Both the position numbers and the translations under genes were made by a program. This document shows, piece after piece, positions 39,086 through 49,749 of a DNA stretch of 64,000 bases. The DNA comes from Candidatus Brevefilum sp. (GTDB lineage: Bacteria; Chloroflexota; Anaerolineae; Anaerolineales; Anaerolineaceae). A model generated the notes under the pieces. It searched no databases. It had not been told where the DNA came from and saw only the letters and a program-made list of their open reading frames with translations. Position 1 is the stretch's first letter; the number at the start of each line of letters is the position of its first letter. The stretch is from contig JAHYJN010000010.1 in NCBI GenBank assembly GCA_019428905.1, positions 1 through 64,000 of the forward strand, read 5' to 3'.

Positions 39086-39901
39086 TCAGAGATTGTTCGT
39101 TTGGATATCAAATAATTGGCAGGCATTCGCATAGGTTATGTGTGCGATGCGCGTCGGGCTGGTGTCGTGCAGGCGGGCGATCTCCTCTGCGATTAGTGGA
39201 ATATAGGCAGGTTCATTACGTTTTCCCCGGTGGGGATGCGGCGCCATGAAGGGTGCATCTGTTTCTAGCAGAAGCCGATCTAAAGGTAAATTTCGTGTGA
39301 TCGTTTTACGTTCTGGGGCATTCGTAAAAGTGACCGGCCCGCTCACGCCAATGTAAAAATTCATTTCGATGGCGGTTATGGCGGTGTCGTAGTCCGCAAG
39401 AAAACTGTGAAACACGCCAGGGCGTTTAGCCAGGGGATGATCCTTGTGGACAAGACCTAGATGCCAGCTTGTAAGGATCTGAAGTAAATCCTGTGTGGCA
39501 TCCCGGTTGTGGAGGATCACCGGCAGACCTAAGTCTTCTGCCAGGGCTAATTGGGATTCAAACATTGTGCGCTGCTGATCAAAGGGCGTATGCTGGCGGT
39601 AATAGTCCAGACCAATCTCACCGATGGCTACCACGCCTGGTTGCTGGGCTTGCTCCCGCAGGGTGGGCAGGATGTCTGCCGTCCAGGGCTGGCCAAAATT
39701 GGGATGAATCCCAACAGCGGCGCTGATGTGTTGTGGGTTGTGTTTTGCTAAATCAATCGCCGATTGGTTGGTGTGCAAATCAATACCGGGGTTCAGGATC
39801 CAAACCAAACCGGCTTTGAAAGCTCGTTCAAGGACCTGGGTACGATCCTCATCAAAGCGGTCAAAATCAAGGTGACAGTGGGTATCGGTGTAAGGGATCA
39901 C
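39086..39901 (-). CDS. TatD family hydrolase
   Basis: YTDTHCHLDFDRFDEDR, IGEIGLDYYRQHTPFDQQR, LLETDAPFMAPHPHRGKRN. Confidence 0.94.
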   Translation of the reverse strand: MIPYTDTHCHLDFDRFDEDRTQVLERAFKAGLVWILNPGIDLHTNQSAIDLAKHNPQHISAAVGIHPNFGQPWTADILPTLREQAQQPGVVAIGEIGLDYYRQHTPFDQQRTMFESQLALAEDLGLPVILHNRDATQDLLQILTSWHLGLVHKDHPLAKRPGVFHSFLADYDTAITAIEMNFYIGVSGPVTFTNAPERKTITRNLPLDRLLLETDAPFMAPHPHRGKRNEPAYIPLIAEEIARLHDTSPTRIAHITYANACQLFDIQTNNL

Positions 39902-39974
39902 AATGTTTCCTTTGAAAATTTGTTGATGTCTTTGTGCTCCTTATTATAGCAGTCACAAGCGGTGATAAGGTAAA

Positions 39975-41060
39975 ATGGAGGACATGAACAAACAGCAGCA
40001 TGTATACGTAGCCCTGAGCGGGGGTGTAGATAGTGCTGTGACTGCTGTGAGATTGCTGGATCAGGGCTTTCAGGTGACAGGGATTTTTATGGAAACCTGG
40101 ATAGACCCTCGATGGGAGATGGCCATTCGTGATTTTCAACCGGCAGCATCGATCGCGGCGGATGCAGCCGCAGCGATCGGGATCCCGTTTGTTTCATTGG
40201 ATGTGCGGGATGTGTTTTATCAACGGGTTGTTCGTTCTTTTATTGAACAATATGCTCGTGGGATGACACCCAATCCCTGCCTCTTCTGCAATCCCCAGGT
40301 CAAATGGGGTATTTTACAAACCTATGCAAATGAACAAGGGGCGGATTATTTTGCAACCGGGCATTATGCCCGTATTGTTCGGCAGCTTGATGGACAAGTT
40401 CAGCTTTTGAAGGGAAAGGACCGGACAAAGGACCAATCCTATGTCCTGGCCATGCTTTCCCAAACGCAGCTCAGGCAGAGTTTACTGCCTTTGGGCGAAT
40501 TGACAAAAGTAGAAGTGCGGAATCAAGCCAAAGCGCTCAATCTACCAGTTGCAGACCGCCAGGACAGCCAGGATTTATGTTTTTTGGGTGACATCGATTA
40601 CCGTGATTTTCTGCAGCATTATGCCCCTGACTCAGCCTCACCAGGTGAAATTGTGAATGTGCAAGGAAAAGTGCTGGGGGAACACCAGGGATTGGCTTTT
40701 TATACGATTGGTCAGCGGCGGGGGATACAAATCGCAGCACCGGAACCGTATTATGTAATCGACAAAGACATACACAACAATCGTTTGGTTGTTGGGTTCA
40801 CAGAACAGGCAAAAAAAGGTTATCTGCGGGGTGTCCATCCTAACTGGATTTCCGGGGAACCTCCGGAGCCAGACGAGTTGGTAGAGGTGATGATCCGGTA
40901 TCGAGCCCAGCCCGTTGCCGCACAGCTCATCGACAGCTCAAGCGATGGATTTCGATTAAAATTAAGCCAGCCGCTGCGCGGGATCACCCCAGGCCAGGTT
41001 GCTGTCCTTTTTCAAGGTGAGGTTTGCCTGGGTGGCGGTATGATTGACAGTGCATGGTAA
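39975..41060 (+). CDS. mnmA: tRNA-specific 2-thiouridylase
   Basis: VALSGGVDSAVTAVRLL, NPCLFCNPQVKWG, DYFATGHYARI, KDQSYVLAML, DSQDLCFLG. Confidence 0.94.
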   Translation: MEDMNKQQHVYVALSGGVDSAVTAVRLLDQGFQVTGIFMETWIDPRWEMAIRDFQPAASIAADAAAAIGIPFVSLDVRDVFYQRVVRSFIEQYARGMTPNPCLFCNPQVKWGILQTYANEQGADYFATGHYARIVRQLDGQVQLLKGKDRTKDQSYVLAMLSQTQLRQSLLPLGELTKVEVRNQAKALNLPVADRQDSQDLCFLGDIDYRDFLQHYAPDSASPGEIVNVQGKVLGEHQGLAFYTIGQRRGIQIAAPEPYYVIDKDIHNNRLVVGFTEQAKKGYLRGVHPNWISGEPPEPDELVEVMIRYRAQPVAAQLIDSSSDGFRLKLSQPLRGITPGQVAVLFQGEVCLGGGMIDSAW

Positions 41061-41097
41061 TCGACAGCAAACTGAATAGACCATCAGGAGTAGCATC

Positions 41098-41361
41098 ATG
41101 ACATTTCCAGCTGTAATTTTTTCATTTTTCATCGCGATGTTATTAGGCAGTCTTTTGCATTTATGGCGGGGGGGCAGCCTGGTCCACGTGCTGATCTATC
41201 TTGTCTTAAGTTTGATCGGTTTTTTCGGTGGGCACATCTTGGCTGGTGTGCTTTCAATCAACTTTATTCGCCTAGGTACGATTAACCTGGGTTTTGGCAT
41301 TTTAGGATCATTAGCATTGTTGGCGTTGGGTTATTGGATCAGCCCCGAGAGGGTCGACTAA
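41098..41361 (+). CDS. Small hydrophobic membrane protein
   Basis: 87 aa, three hydrophobic segments. Confidence 0.7.
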   Translation: MTFPAVIFSFFIAMLLGSLLHLWRGGSLVHVLIYLVLSLIGFFGGHILAGVLSINFIRLGTINLGFGILGSLALLALGYWISPERVD

Positions 41362-41381
41362 CCATTAAAGGAGAATCACAT

Positions 41382-43292
41382 ATGTATCGTATTGAAGCTT
41401 TACTCTCAGCTCGATTGTTTTTACGCCCAGAACGGGTAGATGATCAGATCTTTTTTCTCTCCAACCTGAGCGGGCATAACAGCCTGTACGTCATGAAGCA
41501 TGGGGGCAGCGTCCCTTCGCCGCTGTTGCCGCCCCACATTGCTTTGCAAAATCCGCATTTGATCGGCGGTGATTCATACGCCGTGTTTAAAGACATCGGC
41601 AAGATCCTGGTGATGATCGATCGTGACGGAGATGAGAATTACCAGCCGATGGAAATTCCGCTTACAGGCGGCTTTCCTGTACCAGCCTTTAATAATTTCT
41701 TTGAAAACACCCGCTGCCACCTAGGAAGTGTCGATGCAGAGCAAAACCTGTGTGTGATTTTGGCTGAATCGCGTGAAGAGGGTATGCTGCGCACATATTT
41801 ATGCCATGTTGAGGACGGAGAGGTTGAAGAGATCTATGCCAGTCCTTTTGGGGCGTTCCCTGTCGCCATTAATCACGATTATTCTCGAATGGTGCTGGTT
41901 GAAGGCTATATGGTTGGAGACACGGTGACCTATTTATGGGAACGTGGAAAAGATTTGAAATTAATTTATGGCAAACCCCTGGCAGAACGAGAAAAGGGAG
42001 AAACCGTCCCATTAATCGCGTTTGGAGATGGTTTTTTTACAGATGATGACCATGGCTTGGTTTTTACCAACGCGTTATTTGAGGATACTTACAGCCTGGG
42101 ATACCTTGTTTTGGATCAACCTGCTGAGGTTTCTCCTGTTAGCTTTAAAAGTTTGGCGCATGCCGGTGAGGGAGAATTTGTCGGTCTGCAGAAACTTAAG
42201 AATGGGTGCCACCTGCTTTTTTTCAATATTGACGGTGCGAGCTGGGTGTATGAAGCAGAATTTAACCTGGAAGAAATGAAAATGTGTGCCATCAATACCC
42301 TGGTAGGGGTGGGGTTGTTTGCAGACGGCGTACTGGAGGCGATCACTTATAATCCTAAAAAAGACAGCTTTGCACTCGCCTTTTCAACCGCCACTTCACC
42401 CACGCAGATTTACACGATCGAAGGTGTTGATCGCGATCGAGTCATACGGCATACAGATGAGTCTGTTTTGGGCATTCCAGATGAGCTGCTTTCACCAGGT
42501 GAGGACTATGCCTTTACCTCATTTGACGGCATCCGGATGTCTGCCAGATTGTACATGCCTTCTCCAGGGTTGGGTTTTACCGGGAAAAGACCGATCGTCT
42601 ATTACATCCATGGCGGACCGCAAGGCCAGGAACGGCCGGATTTTGCCTGGTTTTCGATGCCGCTGATCCAGTACCTGACGCTGCAAGGATTTGCAGTCTT
42701 TGTCCCGAACGTGCGCGGGAGCTCAGGCTACGGATTGGCCTACACCAAGCATGTTGATCGGGATTGGGGCGGTTTGGACCGACTGGACCATGTACATGCA
42801 ATGACACAAGTCCTTCCCAAGGATGAGCGCCTGGATGTGAGCCGAACAGGCGTGGTGGGACGATCCTATGGCGGTTATATGACGTTGACCTTGGCTGGGA
42901 GACATCCGGAATTATGGGGGGCAGCTGTGGACATGTTCGGTCCCTATGACCTGCTGACGTTTCTTGAGCGCATCCCACCGACCTGGAAACCTTATTTCCA
43001 CATGGCTTTAGGGAACCCCGAAGACCCTCATGATCTTGCTTTTCTAAACGAGCGTTCACCAAAGACCCATATTGAGAACTTGTCAGCCCCAATGCTGGTT
43101 ATCCAGGGGCGCAATGACCCCCGGGTGGTGGCGGAAGAATCCGAAGACCTGGTCAGGCATCTGCAAGGAATTGGCAAAGACATCGAAATGCTGTTATTTG
43201 AGGATGAAGGTCATGGTGTGGAGAAATATGCCAACAAGGTGACCTGTTACAATGCCATTACGGAATTTTTCAAAGTACACCTTAAACCTTAA
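41382..43292 (+). CDS. Prolyl oligopeptidase (S9)-family peptidase
   Basis: PIVYYIHGGPQGQERPDF, VGRSYGGYMTLTLAGRHPELW, VIQGRNDPRV, EDEGHGVEKYANK; start ATG 41382 (MYRIEALL). Confidence 0.9.
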   Translation: MYRIEALLSARLFLRPERVDDQIFFLSNLSGHNSLYVMKHGGSVPSPLLPPHIALQNPHLIGGDSYAVFKDIGKILVMIDRDGDENYQPMEIPLTGGFPVPAFNNFFENTRCHLGSVDAEQNLCVILAESREEGMLRTYLCHVEDGEVEEIYASPFGAFPVAINHDYSRMVLVEGYMVGDTVTYLWERGKDLKLIYGKPLAEREKGETVPLIAFGDGFFTDDDHGLVFTNALFEDTYSLGYLVLDQPAEVSPVSFKSLAHAGEGEFVGLQKLKNGCHLLFFNIDGASWVYEAEFNLEEMKMCAINTLVGVGLFADGVLEAITYNPKKDSFALAFSTATSPTQIYTIEGVDRDRVIRHTDESVLGIPDELLSPGEDYAFTSFDGIRMSARLYMPSPGLGFTGKRPIVYYIHGGPQGQERPDFAWFSMPLIQYLTLQGFAVFVPNVRGSSGYGLAYTKHVDRDWGGLDRLDHVHAMTQVLPKDERLDVSRTGVVGRSYGGYMTLTLAGRHPELWGAAVDMFGPYDLLTFLERIPPTWKPYFHMALGNPEDPHDLAFLNERSPKTHIENLSAPMLVIQGRNDPRVVAEESEDLVRHLQGIGKDIEMLLFEDEGHGVEKYANKVTCYNAITEFFKVHLKP

Positions 43293-43296
43293 AAAG

Positions 43297-43314
43297 GATC
43301 ATCTTGGGATGATC
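43297..43314 (+). terminator. Hairpin terminator after S9 peptidase
   Basis: GATCATC-ttgg-GATGATC followed by tatttt. Confidence 0.6.
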
Positions 43315-43331
43315 TATTTTGTGGCCTTTCA

Positions 43332-44717
43332 ATGGAAACAATTGATCTAAAAATTTCTCTTAAACATATTAAGCCCCCGATTTGGCGGCAAATCAGGATC
43401 AGTTCGGCTTCATCACTGTTGGATTTGCATTTTGTCATTCAACATGCATTTGGATGGACAAACAGTCATCTGTTTATCTTTAAAATCGGATCGATGGAAT
43501 TTGTTTACCCGCCGCATTGGGAAGAAGATGCATTTAAATTTCAATCCGCAGAACTGGCAATTCTTGACGAGCTTATTCCAAAGTTGATCTCACCGGGTGA
43601 AAAATTCTCTTATGTTTATGATATGGGTGATAATTGGCACCACGAGATCTTGATTGAAGACATTCAGGACACAAGTCAGCCTTTGCATGGGGCAATTTGC
43701 CTGGCTGGTGCCCGGGCATGCCCGCCTGAGGACGTGGGCAGTCTGCCGGGATATTTCCAGTTGTTAGAAGACCTTAAGCGCCCATCTTCTGAGCAGTTTA
43801 TGCACACACAAAGCTGGTTAGGTTATGTTTATGACCCAGAGGCTTTTGACCTGGGTGAAGTCAACCTATATCTTCGAGATTATTTCAAAAGCACCCAATT
43901 AAGTGATCACTCATTGTGGTCTCAAGACTTGCCATTGCATCATCCCAGCATTGATTTTGTCAGCGGTTGGCTGAACCAGCTCTCTCCTAAAGATCGAGAA
44001 TATGCTCAAGACCTGGCGTTTCGCAAGGATGTGGTTCATTTTCTGACTTATGTGCGTGACCATGAAGTTAAAGGGACCAAGGCGACCGGCAACTTCCCGC
44101 TCAAGGATATCCGGGCGATTGTTGCGGGATTTGTGAATCCTATTGTTTTAGACCAGAGAATTGGGGATAAGATTTACAAATTACGCACTGAAGATGAGGT
44201 TATTGAGCTGTTGTTCATGCACAAATTTCTCAACATTGGTGGATTAATCCTTGGTGGTGAGAATATGAGGTGGGAATTAACACGTCTTGGCGAAAAATTT
44301 TTAGAGAGTAAACCTGAAGAACAAGCCTGGTTCTTAACCAAAGTTTGGTTTTACCAATTTAACTGGGAATTCTGTTATCCGTTCTACGATATTGAGCTCG
44401 AAACTGACATTTTTCGCTTTCAAAGACCCTTACTCAAACTATTGGAAAGATACCCCATTAGAAAACCGGTTGAAATTGATCGGTTGATTATGGATTTGGA
44501 TCGTGCATTGCCTGGATGGATCAGGTCACATCGGAATAACAATTATATCCAACTAGCCAAACGCCATTTTTTATTGGCGATTGTCATTGAGCCTTTTGAA
44601 AAATTTGGCTTGATTGAGGTGGTCAAGACCGAAGATGATGATTTTGATTTTGACTTTAATGTTACCTATATCATCATGGCTGACTACGGGAAGCGTTTAT
44701 TGAAATATTTCATATAA
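43332..44717 (+). CDS. Plasmid pRiA4b ORF-3-like domain protein
   Basis: DLKISLKHIKPPIWRQIRI...LHFVIQHAFGWTNSHLFIF...YVYDMGDNWHHEI...GARACPPEDVGSLPGY. Confidence 0.85.
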   Translation: METIDLKISLKHIKPPIWRQIRISSASSLLDLHFVIQHAFGWTNSHLFIFKIGSMEFVYPPHWEEDAFKFQSAELAILDELIPKLISPGEKFSYVYDMGDNWHHEILIEDIQDTSQPLHGAICLAGARACPPEDVGSLPGYFQLLEDLKRPSSEQFMHTQSWLGYVYDPEAFDLGEVNLYLRDYFKSTQLSDHSLWSQDLPLHHPSIDFVSGWLNQLSPKDREYAQDLAFRKDVVHFLTYVRDHEVKGTKATGNFPLKDIRAIVAGFVNPIVLDQRIGDKIYKLRTEDEVIELLFMHKFLNIGGLILGGENMRWELTRLGEKFLESKPEEQAWFLTKVWFYQFNWEFCYPFYDIELETDIFRFQRPLLKLLERYPIRKPVEIDRLIMDLDRALPGWIRSHRNNNYIQLAKRHFLLAIVIEPFEKFGLIEVVKTEDDDFDFDFNVTYIIMADYGKRLLKYFI

Positions 44718-44733
44718 AATGCTGTGAATTATC

Positions 44734-44828
44734 CTAACTACTCAGGCAAACTTGCTGCTGAAGGGTGCCGTGGGGCGGTGAAGCCACCCCACCACACCCG
44801 CCAATTCCCACACACGCTGAGTAGTGAC
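44734..44828. repeat. Dispersed palindromic intergenic repeat, copy B
   Basis: CTAACTACTCAG ... CTGAGTAGTGAC. Confidence 0.65.
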
Positions 44829-44865
44829 GAATTTTCTCGAAATAGATTTTAAGGAGGTATCGTAA

Positions 44866-45690
44866 TTGACCTTGACCTATGACGATAACGTTGCTTGTGA
44901 CGGGGACCTGGTTCAGCTGCTGGGACGCGGGCATAAGTGCCATTTCCTTCGATTAAAAGCAGGTGCGATTTTTCAAACACACCGGGGTGAGTTGCGACAC
45001 GATGACCTGATCGGGCAGCTATGGGGTGTCCGCCTGGAAAGCCACACAGGTAACCCCTTTTATTTGATGCAGCCGAGCCTGGCTGACCTGATCACCGAGA
45101 TCAAACGTAACACCCAGATCATTTATCCTAAAGATATTGGTTACATTGCCATGATAATGGGCATCGGTCCAGGGGTGCACGTGTTGGAGGCGGGTACAGG
45201 CTCAGGGGCTTTGACGACCGCCTTTGCGTTCCTGGTTGGTGATCAAGGCCGGGTGATCTCATATGAAAAACGCGCGGAGATGCAAAATTTGGCCCGAAAC
45301 AACCTGTCTAGGGTTGGGCTGCTTGACCGCGTCACGCTCAAGCTCGGGGATGTGGCTGATGGTTTCGAGGAACGGGATATGGATGCCGTGTTTTTAGATC
45401 TTCCCAACCCGTATGACTTTATTCCACAAGTGAAAGCAACCCTGAAATTTGGGGGATACCTGGGCACGATCTTGCCAACCACCAACCAGGTCAGCAAAGT
45501 TTTGGAAGCACTGCGCGTGCATGATTTCGCGTTTGTGGAAGTCTGTGAACTGCTGCTGCGTTATTACAAACCAGACTGGGAGCGTTTGCGGCCGACCGAT
45601 CGGATGGTGGCTCATACGGGCTTTTTGGTATTTGGACGTTCAGTACGGGAACGGCCGATGGAGGAAGATGCGCTGTTTTCTGCGGGGTAA
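44866..45690 (+). CDS. tRNA (adenine-N1)-methyltransferase (TrmI-like)
   Basis: TTG start behind AAGGAGGT; IYPKDIGYIAMIMGIGPGVHVLEAGTGSGALTTAFA; VFLDLPNPYDFI. Confidence 0.92.
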   Translation: MTLTYDDNVACDGDLVQLLGRGHKCHFLRLKAGAIFQTHRGELRHDDLIGQLWGVRLESHTGNPFYLMQPSLADLITEIKRNTQIIYPKDIGYIAMIMGIGPGVHVLEAGTGSGALTTAFAFLVGDQGRVISYEKRAEMQNLARNNLSRVGLLDRVTLKLGDVADGFEERDMDAVFLDLPNPYDFIPQVKATLKFGGYLGTILPTTNQVSKVLEALRVHDFAFVEVCELLLRYYKPDWERLRPTDRMVAHTGFLVFGRSVRERPMEEDALFSAG

Positions 45691-45732
45691 ACGGGTGATG
45701 GTCTCAAATATTGGCTTGTCATTATCGGGACT

Positions 45733-46338
45733 ATGGCGCAGCTAACCCAAAGCGGCATTCAAGAATTGATCCGGGCGTATGAGTTTGATCACTTACGCCG
45801 TTATGGTGATCTGTATTCAGCTGAAAAAGTAGATCACTATACTCGCGCGGCGGTCTTGATCCCCATGCTGCAGATCGAACGCGAATGGCACGTGCTGCTG
45901 ACACAGCGATCAGAAACTCTGGTTGAACACAGAGGACAGGTAGCTTTCCCGGGTGGTGCGCAGGAAAGCCAAGACACAGACCTCTATCACACAGCACTAC
46001 GTGAAATGCAGGAGGAAATCGGGGTCAAACCTGAGGACGTGCATGTTTTTGGGCATTTAGGGGATATGCCTGTCATCACAGGGTACCTGGTTCGGCCGTA
46101 TGTCGGACAAATTCCCTGGCCATACCCCTTGGACATTTCAATGGAGGAAGTCCACAGTGTGTTTACGATCCCACTGAAATGGCTGGCTGATCCGCATAAT
46201 CGCACCATTCAGTTTCGGAGTTATGCCGGACGAGAGTTCCCTGTGATCTTTTTTAAACTTTATGAAGGTTACCAGTTATGGGGCGCCAGCGCGGAGATGA
46301 CCCTGGCTTTATTATCAGCGTTGGGCTTGGCTGGATAA
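45733..46338 (+). CDS. NUDIX hydrolase (CoA pyrophosphatase-like)
   Basis: QVAFPGGAQESQDTDLYHTALREMQEEIG (Nudix box). Confidence 0.92.
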   Translation: MAQLTQSGIQELIRAYEFDHLRRYGDLYSAEKVDHYTRAAVLIPMLQIEREWHVLLTQRSETLVEHRGQVAFPGGAQESQDTDLYHTALREMQEEIGVKPEDVHVFGHLGDMPVITGYLVRPYVGQIPWPYPLDISMEEVHSVFTIPLKWLADPHNRTIQFRSYAGREFPVIFFKLYEGYQLWGASAEMTLALLSALGLAG

Positions 46339-46353
46339 GCGCATCATAAACTT

Positions 46354-46391
46354 AACCAAAAGAGATGCCTGGTTTGGCATCTCTTTTGGTT
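46354..46391. terminator. Bidirectional terminator, 16-bp perfect stem
   Basis: aaccaaaagagatgcc-tggttt-ggcatctcttttggtt. Confidence 0.85.
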
Positions 46392-46414
46392 CTAAAAATT
46401 CTAAGCAGAATGGA

Positions 46415-47101
46415 TCAGTCTTCTTCTTCGAACTCGTCTTCTTTCTTACCTTTTTCAATTACTTCAGGCTCAACATCTTCTTCAAGGAGTTCGGCGAGTT
46501 CTGCTTCCTCTTCCTCTTCCTCTTCTTCTTCCATAGCAACATAGGTTACACCTGCTACGAGTTCATCTGGATCTGTGAGGACTTCGATGTTTTCGGAGAG
46601 TACCAGGTCCTTCACATAAATGACGCTGTCGATATCGACCAGAATGGTAGCATCAACCTCAATTCGCTCGGGGAGGTCCTGAGGATAACACTCAATTTCC
46701 AATTCAGAAATACCGGTGACAACGACCGCAGCCATGGTGACTTCGGCTGGCGCCTGGCCAATCAACTCGATTGGGACCGCCGCATGGAGTTTTTCAGTCA
46801 TCGAGACGGCCATAAAGTCGACATGCCGCAGGGTGCCATAAATCACATCCCTTTGGGCTTCGCGCAAAATGGCGGGATATTTCTCGCCTTCGACATTGAT
46901 GGTCACAAGGCTTGAGCCGGTCAATTTCTTGATCGTTTGAGATACTTCGTGCAAGTCAAGTTGGATCGCAATCGGTTCGATTTGTTCTTTCCCGATCCGG
47001 CCGTAGATAATGCCGGGAAGAATCCCCTGGCGCCGTAATGCGCCGACCTGTTTGCCTTTGACAGTGCGCTTTTGTGCTTCAATTACAATTAGTTCAGTCA
47101 T
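46415..47101 (-). CDS. 50S ribosomal protein L25/general stress protein Ctc with acidic tail
   Basis: RTVKGKQVGALRRQGILPGIIYG, LRHVDFMAV; Glu-rich C-terminus. Confidence 0.92.
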   Translation of the reverse strand: MTELIVIEAQKRTVKGKQVGALRRQGILPGIIYGRIGKEQIEPIAIQLDLHEVSQTIKKLTGSSLVTINVEGEKYPAILREAQRDVIYGTLRHVDFMAVSMTEKLHAAVPIELIGQAPAEVTMAAVVVTGISELEIECYPQDLPERIEVDATILVDIDSVIYVKDLVLSENIEVLTDPDELVAGVTYVAMEEEEEEEEEAELAELLEEDVEPEVIEKGKKEDEFEEED

Positions 47102-47411
47102 TTTTCCATCCTTCGAGCGCCTCTCACCCAGTTTTTTTGGGGTTACCTTCGCTCTATGATTAATTTGGGTGCAGTTGCCGGTTTGAACCAGCGACCAAGT
47201 ATTTTATCCGGGGTTGGACGAAAGGTCAAGGCAACACACGTGGGTGAATGACAACGGCTGACCTTTTGCATGGGTTTCTGTAAACAGGTGTGGTACTTTC
47301 AGACCATGGGTTATGAAAATTTGCCTGTACCCTGCAGTATGTAGTTGGTGGCTGGATCTTTAAATGTTAATACAAACATTATATTAATCGCTTGCATAAT
47401 GATCAAAAATT

Positions 47412-47427
47412 AGTGATAATTATCACA
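47412..47427. promoter_or_regulatory. CRP/FNR-like palindrome
   Basis: AGTGA-taatta-TCACA, 61 nt upstream of the likely start 47488. Confidence 0.4.
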
Positions 47428-47487
47428 AGAAATGCGTATATTATCGCTCTTCAAGTCCAATCCGATGTGATCCAACAGGACTTACAC

Positions 47488-48813
47488 ATGATTAAACATC
47501 TAAAATTCCTTTTTCTTTCCCTGCTTGTTTTGGGTCTATTAAGTTTTCCTCAGCCCGTTCAGTCTGCGGATCTCAGTCAACCTGTGCTGTTGTTAGACAT
47601 TGAGGGTGTGATCAATCCCTTTACGGCACGTTACCTGGTAAGGGGGCTGTCTTTAGCGCAAAGCTCAAATGCCAGCTTGGTCGTGATCGCTTTAAATACC
47701 CCTGGCGGATTGGAATCCTCCATGCGCGAAATGGTACAAGCGATATTAGATTCCCCGGTGCCGGTGGTGGTGTATGTCACACCAGCTGGCGCCCGTGCGA
47801 CTTCGGCAGGGCTTTTTATCTTGCTCGCGGGGGACATCGCGGCAATGGCGCCGGCGACCAACGTTGGTGCGGCGACACCGGTTGCGATGGGGGGTGAGTT
47901 AGATGAAGTGATGAGTGAGAAATCGCTCAGCGATGCTTCCGCCCTGGTGCGTGCACTGGCTGAAAGCCGTGGCCGCAATGTTGTGTGGGCAGAGTCCGCG
48001 GTCAGAGAAAGTTTATCCCTGACTGCACGCGAAGCTTTGGATGAAAATGTGATCGAATTCCTCGCAGTTGACCTGGATGACCTGCTATCTCAACTGGATG
48101 GGATGACCCTACGGGGTTCAGTTTTGAACTTGTCCTCACCGGTTATCCAAGAGGAAGGCATGAATTGGGTGGAACGGTTTTATCACGTGATCACCGAACC
48201 CAACATTGCCTATTTGTTATTGTCTTTAGGAACTTTGTTTTTACTGGCTGAGCTGTCTGACCCAGGTTTGAGTGTTGCCGGAATTGGCGCGGTGTTGTCC
48301 TTCATCATCGGTTTCATGGCCTTGGGCAGTCTACCTGTCAACTGGGCGGCGATCGGCTTGCTGGTAATCTCTGTGATTTTGTTTGTTGTTGCCTTGCTCA
48401 CCGATACAGAAGTTGTGGTCACCTTGGTCGGGTTAATTCCCTTTATCCTGGGATCATTGCTGTTATTTACGCCTTTTCGCCCTGAATCACCTGCTGTTCC
48501 AGAAGTGCGCGTCAGTTTGTGGTTGATTGTCTTAATGGCGGCGTTGATTGTGTTTTTCAGTTTGATTGTGTTACGAGCGATCCTCAGGGCGATTAAACGC
48601 CCCCCACAGATGGGTGCTGAGCGGTTCGTCGGGTCTGAAGCTGTTGCCATCACAGATTTAGCGCCAAGTGGTGAGGTGAACATAGACCACCAAGTATGGA
48701 GTGCCACCAGCATTGGCGGTGATGTTAAAAATGGTGAAAATGTTCGTGTAGTGTCTGTATCGGGGGTACGGCTTTTAGTCACCCCCTCAGAAAAAGTTGA
48801 TGAAGGAACGTAA
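47488..48813 (+). CDS. NfeD-family membrane-bound ClpP-class serine protease
   Basis: MIKHLKFLFLSLLVLGLLSFPQPVQS signal; VIALNTPGGLESSMREMVQAIL, SAGLFILLAGDIAAMAPATNVGAATPV. Confidence 0.9.
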   Translation: MIKHLKFLFLSLLVLGLLSFPQPVQSADLSQPVLLLDIEGVINPFTARYLVRGLSLAQSSNASLVVIALNTPGGLESSMREMVQAILDSPVPVVVYVTPAGARATSAGLFILLAGDIAAMAPATNVGAATPVAMGGELDEVMSEKSLSDASALVRALAESRGRNVVWAESAVRESLSLTAREALDENVIEFLAVDLDDLLSQLDGMTLRGSVLNLSSPVIQEEGMNWVERFYHVITEPNIAYLLLSLGTLFLLAELSDPGLSVAGIGAVLSFIIGFMALGSLPVNWAAIGLLVISVILFVVALLTDTEVVVTLVGLIPFILGSLLLFTPFRPESPAVPEVRVSLWLIVLMAALIVFFSLIVLRAILRAIKRPPQMGAERFVGSEAVAITDLAPSGEVNIDHQVWSATSIGGDVKNGENVRVVSVSGVRLLVTPSEKVDEGT

Positions 48814-48843
48814 TCGGTATCTAAAACCCAATATCAAAGGAGG

Positions 48844-49749
48844 TTGGACGTGTTTGGAGATTTATTTCTCATTATGTTGATCGCACTGATTGTTGTGATT
48901 TTGATTTCGATGTCTGTGCGCATTATCCCTGAGTATAAAAGGCTGGTTGTTTTCCGGTTAGGCCGGTCGATTGGCGCGCAAGGTCCAGGGATTATCTTTC
49001 TGATCCCATTTGTGGATCGTCCTGTCTTCGTGGACTTACGGGAGGTATTTTTCGATGTTCCGCCGCAGACGTGTATCACTGCGGATAACGCTTCAGTGAG
49101 CATCGATTTCCTTGTATATGACAAGGTGATTGACCCTGAACGGAGTGTTCTGGAAGTTGAAGATTTCACTGGTGCTGCGCGTGGTTTGGCAATAACGACC
49201 TTACGGGCAGTCGTGGGTGCAATGGACCTGGACGATGTCCTTTCGAAGCGGGATGAAATCAATAAGGTCTTACATGAAAAGCTGGATGATGTAACAGATC
49301 GCTGGGGTATCCGGGTTATGGCGGTTGAGATTCGTGAAGTGGTTCCGCCGCGTCAAATTGAAGAAGCGATGACCCGCCAGATGGCGGCAGAGCGTAACCG
49401 GCGAGCTACCGTTATGGAAGCAGACGGCCAACGTGAAGCAGCAATCAAAATTGCCACAGGCAAGAAACAAGCGACGATTTTGGAGGCTGAAGGCGCAAGA
49501 GAGGCGACGATATTAAATGCAGAAGGGACCAAAAAAGGTGCCATTCTCGAAGCAGAAGGTTTTGCCTTAGCACTCCAAAAGATTTTTGAGGTCGCAAAGG
49601 ATGTGGATAGCAAGACCCTGACATTGCAATACCTGGAAGCGTTGAAGAACTTGGGTGAAGGTGCTTCAACAAAATTCATCATTCCCACAGAATTGATGAA
49701 TTTAGCAAAACCCCTGAGTGAATACGCCAAAGGTGCCCACCAGGAGTAA
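48844..49749 (+). CDS. SPFH-domain/slipin (stomatin-like) protein
   Basis: IPEYKRLVVFRLGRSIGAQGPGIIFLIPFVD, MAAERNRRATVMEADGQREAAI. Confidence 0.93.
   Translation: MDVFGDLFLIMLIALIVVILISMSVRIIPEYKRLVVFRLGRSIGAQGPGIIFLIPFVDRPVFVDLREVFFDVPPQTCITADNASVSIDFLVYDKVIDPERSVLEVEDFTGAARGLAITTLRAVVGAMDLDDVLSKRDEINKVLHEKLDDVTDRWGIRVMAVEIREVVPPRQIEEAMTRQMAAERNRRATVMEADGQREAAIKIATGKKQATILEAEGAREATILNAEGTKKGAILEAEGFALALQKIFEVAKDVDSKTLTLQYLEALKNLGEGASTKFIIPTELMNLAKPLSEYAKGAHQE

Noticed and set aside
43332-44717. pRiA4b ORF-3-like protein as a sign of a plasmid or transposon
   Set aside because: This family is widespread on chromosomes and there are no transposase or plasmid genes next to it.
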